From Elysia marginata (lineage: Eukaryota; Mollusca; Gastropoda; Plakobranchidae): a stretch of DNA of 21,934 nucleotides. The notes beneath the pieces were generated by a model. The model ran no database searches and was not told where the DNA came from. It saw only the letters and a program-made list of their open reading frames with translations. Position numbers and translations under genes: made by a program. The stretch spans positions 8,679 through 30,612 of the forward strand of contig BMAT01002893.1 of the NCBI GenBank assembly GCA_019649035.1. The letters run 5' to 3'. How positions within the stretch are numbered: the first letter of the stretch is position 1; each line of letters begins with the position of its first letter. This document shows, in pieces, positions 16,983 to 21,934 of this stretch.

Positions 16983-19900
16983 ATGACGTTTCTTTACGTG
17001 TATGAGAAGAAACCGGTGCTTTTGAAAGCAAAGCATCTGTTGTCGCGATGGCCGATGCTGTGTGGGCGCCGTGAGCTGAAAAAGGGGTTGGGATTGAGCG
17101 CCAGTACGAAACTGGATAATGTGGATGTGGCCTGTGTGAGTCTCATGGGAATTCCCATCGTGAAAGGAAAACTCCTGATGTCTCAAAAGGTACACATCAT
17201 GTGTGTTTATACAGGGTATACCATTTACAAAACCGTTCAGCCGGGTGATATCATACAGGATCAGATGGAAGTATGGAAATTGGCCGATTGCGACACCTAC
17301 AGCTTGAGAGATGAGGTTCAATGCGACGTCCATAAGTTCAAAGAGGTGCTGGTCACGCCGATGACCTTTTTGAACCCATCCGATGCTCATGCTCTAATTG
17401 CCGAATCACACGTAAGGCGCAGAAGCGGCTTCCCTGATGCTCCGACGATCCACAACAACAGTCATGAGCATATCGACGAATTTGTTTATCACACCCTGTC
17501 GATGCGGTGTCAGGGTGGCGAATGCGGGGGGAAGGGGACCAGCATCCTGCTTTTTGATGGTAAACCACTATGTCGCGTTTGTTTTCCTGATCAAACACAG
17601 AGGGAGATGAAAGGGACTCCGCTGGAACCTCCGCTCGTCTTCGCGTTGGATGGATTGACTGACTGCCCCGAACCCTTGCGCGAGCAACTGTATACCAAAT
17701 CCAACATGGTGACCGACGAATACGTCACATTCATGCATCCTTCGCAATTACCCTTTGTCAAGGGTAAAATATCGCGGGACGCGGCCTTAAGCAAGCAGTT
17801 CATGTCGTGCTGTGCGAGTTTGGTGTACGACATAGAGACAATCAGTGTCACACCGCAGATGCATAAGATTCCTGACCGGATTGTCACCATCACGGCTGCT
17901 GTGTGCAAAGGCCAGAGGATAACCCAATTGATTATGTTCTGTGTGGACAAGCCCAATCACTGGGTGTACACCACGGACGTATGCTCAAAAATGGAGACTG
18001 GTCGGCTGCTTAAGGGCCTGTGCGAACGGAGCCTTCCCGATTTGACGCTGGTGAAATGCACTCACGAGTCGGATCTGATCGACAAATTTACAAAGTTCTT
18101 TATCAGCACCAACGGGCATCTGCTGGTGCACTACAACGGTGATTGTTTTGACACACCGTTCGTGATAAGGGCGTCCGTGGCGAACGAGGTTGAGGGAAAA
18201 TTGAGAAATGATAAATCGAATCTGGTCGACAGGTCAAAGTTTTTCCACAACAGAGTGAATGTGTACACCCATTTGGTGAATGCGATGGTGACTGAACCGT
18301 TTAAGGATCCGTTTATGTTTCAGCGGCCGGCGGGGAAGTACTGCAGCGGTCTGTTGCCAAAAGACGCGATGGACGTCGGCTACAACACCCTTACCAGCGT
18401 GACGAGCGTGGATCTAATGCCTATTCACGACAACAACAGCTTGGCTGTTGCTTGTGTCGCGATGGGTATCGATGAAGGTAAAATGGAGGGGGTGTCTCAT
18501 GCCGACATTCCCAGGCTGTTTTACGCAAAAGATGAGAAGTTTTGGCTGTACGCGTTGATGGATGTTGTGGCCACCTCGTTCTTGCTTTTCAAGAGCTGGT
18601 TTCGCGTTATCGGTTTGTTCAAGGAGCTGGAAAAACTCAACCGGACGCCGGCGTGCATATCGATGTCGCGAAAAAAGACTTGTGTGGCGAAAACTACAAG
18701 TTACGTACAGTTTCAGGCCACGGGGTTTCTAAAGGCTTCTGAACTGAGACCCAAAAGAGTGCTGGATGATGCTGTCATGTTTGAACTGGCTCATTTCTTC
18801 ACGTATACCGGTCACGCCATCATAATTCCGGAAACACACCAGCTCATTACGGATTTTTGTAATGGGAACTGCAAGTGCAATACGACGTTCAAAAGGCTGC
18901 CACCTCTCGTTGACGACTGTGTTGAGAACGTGAAGAGGGTGATTAACTGGCAGTTGTCCTCCAAGGCCTTGAAGGGTGATTCGAGGGAAAGGCAGTACAC
19001 CACCGTTGACGCTCTCATACTGATGCACTATGTCACGAGACAGCGGCTCAACCCGCATCCTTTTGAGCCCATCATCACCAAGTTCCGGCACACGCTGTCC
19101 AAAGATGCGGAAAAGTCCGTTGCCATGCTGATTCATTTCCTCGAGTACCTTTGCAACGTGAGGAGGTATATGTCTGCGACCCATGAAGACCCCGCCGGCG
19201 TCTGGAAAGAATACAAAGACAATTACAATGTCGACACGAGTCGCATGATAAATCACATGTGGTTTTGGTTGCAGAACCACACGGACATCATTCGTACTGT
19301 GCGCCAAAAAAGCATACACCTTTTGCTTCTTCCACACAACACAAAAAACAACACACAGGCTTTGTTGTACAACACGATCACGGAGGTTTTAAAGGAGAAA
19401 AGACAATCAATTGTGCTCGAAACGCTGCCTTTTAATGGTGCAATTAATATGTTCCAGAAGCCGGTCGTTGACGTTCGGGGTATCACAAGCGTCATGGATT
19501 ACGAGAGCCTTTACCCGAACGTAATCCTGAAATCAAACATGGGTCTTGACACCTGGGTGTCACCAGAAAGCGTCATCGATTGCGTCAAACTGTACATGGA
19601 GCGTCGGGGGTTGTCAGACTTCAACAAGGCCGCTGTGGAATTCACCGACAGATTTGTCAATTTCAGCATGACCAGACGGTGCGATGACGAGGTTCACTGG
19701 GTCCATTACGTGACCGATTTGGGGTACCTGAGGAGAAATTGCGTGTTCTTTGTCAAGACCATCACGTCTGTCCAGAATTACCAATACCGCCGGTCGAAAG
19801 ACAACCGAGTGATGCACAAGCGCTTGTCGGCGGACCCCACCTTGTCTGATGACCAGAGGGAATCGTATATGGCCATGAGTTTGGCTGAGAAGGAAATTCT

Positions 19901-21008
19901 GAATAGCTATTACGGCACGATACGGTCCACGATTTGTGTCGGATTTCAGGCTACAGTCACCGCCGGAGGTCGGCGTGAGTTGCTGGCTGCCACACAGGAA
20001 CTGCAGAGGAGAGGGTACAGGATCGTGAATGGGGATACGGATTCTGCTTTCTACGTCAACGATGCTTTTGATGTGCAACGCATGGCTGTCATGACCGTGG
20101 AAGAGATGTTCACGTTGCTGATGGCGGAGGATTACGGAATGTCGTTCGACCGTTTCCTAGAAGTGTACAACATGAACTACCCCTTGAAGGATTTAACAGA
20201 CACGAAGGCTGTGAAGTTGGCGGCCGGCAGAGTCATTTACGAGGTGGACTGCTACCTCTGCGCTGCTATATCGCCGCCTGGGATGAAACTGGATGCGGAG
20301 AAGACGTTCGCCGCGTACATTGCGCCTTGTCCGAAGAAATACACGGCTGTGAATTGCATCACAGACAAACCGTACACCAGAGGTCTCAGTTCTCACAACA
20401 AAACGGCTATTCCGCTCACCAAAGATTCACTTTCGTCTTTGAGGGAGTTGGCGATGAGTCATCTAACGGATGCAGATTTCCTGGCTGCGCTGTACCTTAG
20501 GATAACGGAAGATGTGATCCTGCCGATCGACAAAGGTGAGATGCCGTGTGTCAGATTTGGAAAACCCGATACCTTCAATGTGAACAAGGTGGCTGACGAC
20601 AGTAAACGGGGAACGCTGTTGAAATCTCTGACTGCAGAAGGCATGACTATCCTCTACGAGAAACTGAAAACAATTCAGGTTCCGATCCTGCCTACGGAAC
20701 CTGATAAATATTGGTCGCTGTGCGACATCACAAATCAGTCGTGTGATGGTCGCGTTCACAAAATGAAAGTCAAGTATCAAATTCTAACTGAGTTGATCAC
20801 GATCCTCGGTTCTTACTATCCGTCATTATGGAGTGAAAGTCTTGAACGTAAAAGGAGGGCACGTCGTGGCTTCCAGCAGCTGGACAGGCGCTGCATCCAG
20901 GGTGACAGTATCGAACGTATCCAACAGACACCAGACACAGAAAAAAAGAAAAAAGCGGCAGAAACCCCTCGCAAGGGGACACTGACGCAGACTAAAAGCC
21001 TGCGGTAA
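16983..21008 (+). CDS. DNA polymerase, family B, 1341 aa
   Basis: This is the replicative DNA polymerase with 3'-5' proofreading. Exonuclease motifs: ExoI YDIET (D283, E285), ExoII HYNGDCFDTPF (D390), ExoIII YALMD (D527). Polymerase motifs: A VMDYESLYPNVI (D839), B KEILNSYYGTI (K970), C NGDTDSAF (D1018, D1020), and KKY at 1118-1120. All catalytic residues are present. The N-terminal region has a zinc-ribbon-like C176-x4-C181-x15-C197-x2-C200 insert (CQGGEC, CRVC). The C-terminal 60 residues are very basic (ERKRRARRGFQQ, EKKKKAAE) and their DNA matches the repeat unit found just downstream. I chose the ATG at 16983, since the seven codons before it begin with TTG and the TATA box at 16938 is 45 bases upstream. 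Its length is near that of herpesvirus polymerases. The gene looks whole. Confidence 0.95.
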   Translation: MTFLYVYEKKPVLLKAKHLLSRWPMLCGRRELKKGLGLSASTKLDNVDVACVSLMGIPIVKGKLLMSQKVHIMCVYTGYTIYKTVQPGDIIQDQMEVWKLADCDTYSLRDEVQCDVHKFKEVLVTPMTFLNPSDAHALIAESHVRRRSGFPDAPTIHNNSHEHIDEFVYHTLSMRCQGGECGGKGTSILLFDGKPLCRVCFPDQTQREMKGTPLEPPLVFALDGLTDCPEPLREQLYTKSNMVTDEYVTFMHPSQLPFVKGKISRDAALSKQFMSCCASLVYDIETISVTPQMHKIPDRIVTITAAVCKGQRITQLIMFCVDKPNHWVYTTDVCSKMETGRLLKGLCERSLPDLTLVKCTHESDLIDKFTKFFISTNGHLLVHYNGDCFDTPFVIRASVANEVEGKLRNDKSNLVDRSKFFHNRVNVYTHLVNAMVTEPFKDPFMFQRPAGKYCSGLLPKDAMDVGYNTLTSVTSVDLMPIHDNNSLAVACVAMGIDEGKMEGVSHADIPRLFYAKDEKFWLYALMDVVATSFLLFKSWFRVIGLFKELEKLNRTPACISMSRKKTCVAKTTSYVQFQATGFLKASELRPKRVLDDAVMFELAHFFTYTGHAIIIPETHQLITDFCNGNCKCNTTFKRLPPLVDDCVENVKRVINWQLSSKALKGDSRERQYTTVDALILMHYVTRQRLNPHPFEPIITKFRHTLSKDAEKSVAMLIHFLEYLCNVRRYMSATHEDPAGVWKEYKDNYNVDTSRMINHMWFWLQNHTDIIRTVRQKSIHLLLLPHNTKNNTQALLYNTITEVLKEKRQSIVLETLPFNGAINMFQKPVVDVRGITSVMDYESLYPNVILKSNMGLDTWVSPESVIDCVKLYMERRGLSDFNKAAVEFTDRFVNFSMTRRCDDEVHWVHYVTDLGYLRRNCVFFVKTITSVQNYQYRRSKDNRVMHKRLSADPTLSDDQRESYMAMSLAEKEILNSYYGTIRSTICVGFQATVTAGGRRELLAATQELQRRGYRIVNGDTDSAFYVNDAFDVQRMAVMTVEEMFTLLMAEDYGMSFDRFLEVYNMNYPLKDLTDTKAVKLAAGRVIYEVDCYLCAAISPPGMKLDAEKTFAAYIAPCPKKYTAVNCITDKPYTRGLSSHNKTAIPLTKDSLSSLRELAMSHLTDADFLAALYLRITEDVILPIDKGEMPCVRFGKPDTFNVNKVADDSKRGTLLKSLTAEGMTILYEKLKTIQVPILPTEPDKYWSLCDITNQSCDGRVHKMKVKYQILTELITILGSYYPSLWSESLERKRRARRGFQQLDRRCIQGDSIERIQQTPDTEKKKKAAETPRKGTLTQTKSLR
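20823..20880 (+). repeat. Repeat unit inside the polymerase coding region
   Basis: The stretch from TCATTATGGAGTGAAAGTC to CTTCCAGCAGC is nearly identical to the unit at about 21126-21181 outside the gene (only two differences in over 50 bases). Here it encodes the basic WSESLERKRRARRGFQQ near the polymerase C-terminus. Confidence 0.75.
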
Positions 21009-21040
21009 GGACAATGAGGCAGAATTTTGTTACACAAAAA

Positions 21041-21486
21041 GGACGGAGGTGCTGCATCTTGGGGGGAAGTCTTGTAAGGGCACGTCATGACTTCCCGCAG
21101 CCAGAAAAAAAAGACGGGAGTTGCTGCATTATGGAGTGAAAGTCTTGAACGTAGAGGAGGGCACGTCGTGGCTTCCAGCAGCCAGGGTAAAAATTGAGAA
21201 TTGCACTATTGCTCTGTAAAACAAACGGAGGTGCTGCATTGGTGTGAAAGTCTTGAACGTAGAGGGGGGCACGTCATGGCTTCCAGCAGCTACAAAAAAA
21301 AAAGACGGAGGCGGAGGTGCTGCATCATCATGGTGAAGTCTTGAACGTAGAGGGGGGGCACGTCATGGCTTCCAGCAGCTGTGCTGCCACAGCCAGAAGA
21401 GGGTGAAAAAAAGACGGAGGGGCTGCATCAGGGTGTGTGAAAGTCTTGTACGTAGAGGGCACGTCATAACTTCCAACAGCCAACAA
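21041..21486 (+). repeat. Tandem array of five degenerate 70-110 base units
   Basis: Each unit runs GGAGGTGCTGCAT, then (G)AAAGTCTTGAACGTAGAGG, then GGCACGTC[A/G]TGGCTTCCAGCAGC, then an A-rich run ending in AGAC or GAG. The GTCTTG cores lie at 21069, 21142, 21250, 21338 and 21443, with a sixth at 20839 inside the polymerase gene. Each unit begins with GCTGC and ends with GCAGC, so it can fold back. The array is GC-rich and not obviously coding. Candidate roles are a replication origin, an enhancer like baculovirus hr regions, or a recombination hot spot. Confidence 0.75.
21051..21101 (+). repeat. Hairpin-forming unit of the array
   Basis: In the first array unit GGGAAGTC (21064-21071) is perfectly complementary to GACTTCCC (21089-21096), and the flanking GCTGC (21051-21055) pairs with GCAGC (21097-21101). 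The loop is 17 bases. Other units keep the outer arms but have weaker inner ones. Confidence 0.6.
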
Positions 21487-21536
21487 AAAAAGAGAAAGTT
21501 CTAGTACTGCAAACTTACAGAGAGCTAGAGCGTGCA

Positions 21537-21707
21537 ATGTTTCCCGAGATGAAGACGACGGAGTCATCCTCTTCATCATACAGCAGTGGCAACACACAAA
21601 AAAAACGGATTGCCGAACAGCAAAGCAGTGGTAAAGTTGTTTGTGTATTTTGTAATATTGAAATTGACACCGCTAAGTCATCATCAACGACGGTATCATC
21701 ATTATAA
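21537..21707 (+). CDS. Possible small Ser-rich protein with a CxxC knuckle, 56 aa
   Basis: An ATG-initiated frame of 56 residues begins MFPEMKTTESSSSS, continues with a basic patch (KKRIAEQQ) and then VVCVFCNIEIDTAK, the start of what could be a zinc ribbon, before a Ser/Thr-rich end. Only one cysteine pair is present, so a complete zinc finger would need a second exon or a longer gene. The frame is also open upstream of the ATG, into the repeat array. I do not recognise it. It may be a real small gene, a first exon, or chance. Confidence 0.3.
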   Translation: MFPEMKTTESSSSSYSSGNTQKKRIAEQQSSGKVVCVFCNIEIDTAKSSSTTVSSL

Positions 21708-21710
21708 CCA

Positions 21711-21746
21711 CCATCCCCATCACCATCGTATGTGTGATGGGGATGG
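21711..21746. repeat. Perfect 13-base inverted repeat with 10-base loop
   Basis: CCATCCCCATCAC (21711-21723) is the exact reverse complement of GTGATGGGGATGG (21734-21746). The loop is CATCGTATGT. It is the strongest hairpin I found and lies between the two tiny open frames, so it could act on RNA (stability or termination) or on DNA as a cruciform. Confidence 0.7.
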
Positions 21747-21909
21747 AGGGAGTTTCCACACTGCCGGTTCAGCTGCCAATCCGCTCTTTTATGACATCGA
21801 TCGACCAATCAACGCAAAGATAGACAATCGAACCAAGGCGCTTCCACGTAAAAAAAGCGAACGGGAGAACGTAGCAAGGCTTGATGTTTTACGAAATGTG
21901 GGTGGGTAG
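21730..21909 (+). CDS. Possible small basic protein, 59 aa
   Basis: The ATG lies in the loop of the inverted repeat. The frame encodes 59 residues: a Gly/Ser-rich start, then NPLFYDIDRPINAK and a basic stretch (TKALPRKKSERENVARLDVL). The second half reads like real protein, but the frame is short, no poly(A) signal follows within the window and I recognise no family. It could be the continuation of the preceding small frame by splicing, or non-coding. Confidence 0.25.
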   Translation: MCDGDGGSFHTAGSAANPLFYDIDRPINAKIDNRTKALPRKKSERENVARLDVLRNVGG

Positions 21910-21934
21910 GGCGATTCGGTTTAGACGCGCTTAC

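Noticed and set aside
17353-20982. Many minus-strand frames across the polymerase gene
   Set aside because: All are antisense shadows of a gene with full catalytic motifs.
21515-21808. 97-residue minus-strand frame
   Set aside because: It consists mostly of Asp/Gly/Ser repeats from the ATC/GAT-rich DNA of the inverted repeat.
1-21934. CRISPR arrays, insertion sequences, rRNA or tRNA genes
   Set aside because: None was seen; the only regular repeats are those near 21000-21500 and they do not have CRISPR-like fixed spacing.

Overview
The window looks like part of a large double-stranded DNA virus of a marine invertebrate, or a copy of one carried in an animal genome. My best guess is a malacoherpesvirus-like element (the oyster and abalone herpesvirus group), at moderate confidence. 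The reasons are a complete family-B DNA polymerase of herpesvirus-like size, an inhibitor-of-apoptosis (IAP) locus of BIR-UBA-RING type next to a second RING protein, a family of tandem secreted or surface glycoproteins, compact gene spacing, TATA-like boxes about 42 bases before start codons, and AATAAA poly(A) signals at or just after stop codons. No capsid, terminase or integrase gene lies in the window, so the family call rests on gene content alone.

Layout. Bases 1-98 are GC-rich and may hold the end of a gene that starts outside the window. A small plus-strand gene follows (99-461), then about 775 bases of AT-rich DNA. Between 1237 and 3114 lie four small minus-strand loci, two with strong membrane segments. 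From 3233 to 5222 there is a RING-finger gene whose stop overlaps the start of an IAP locus (BIR, UBA, RING). From 5572 to 14777 there is a tandem array of four related glycoprotein genes, all minus strand, each with its own promoter, plus a remnant of a fifth. They share a signal peptide, a cysteine-rich ectodomain and an EGF-like knot. They differ in their C-terminal modules (calcium-binding EGF repeats, a threonine-rich stalk, or a cysteine-rich domain) and end in a GPI-anchor-like tail. From 14917 to 16697 two overlapping minus-strand reading frames include one with a reduced family-B polymerase palm. The true polymerase follows on the plus strand (16983-21008). The window ends in a GC-rich repeat array, whose unit also occurs inside the polymerase gene, and a strong inverted repeat next to two tiny open frames.

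How it fits together. The polymerase and the polymerase-like protein are back to back across a short shared promoter region and probably both serve DNA replication. The two RING proteins probably block cell death or direct ubiquitin transfer. The glycoprotein array looks like a rapidly changing surface-protein family built by duplication and module exchange.

State. The polymerase, one glycoprotein and several small genes look whole. The IAP locus, three glycoproteins and two small loci look broken, and the polymerase-like locus may be. I count roughly eight to ten breaks in the window. Because the longest gene is untouched, either the copy is young or some of the breaks come from the assembly; the sequence alone cannot decide this.
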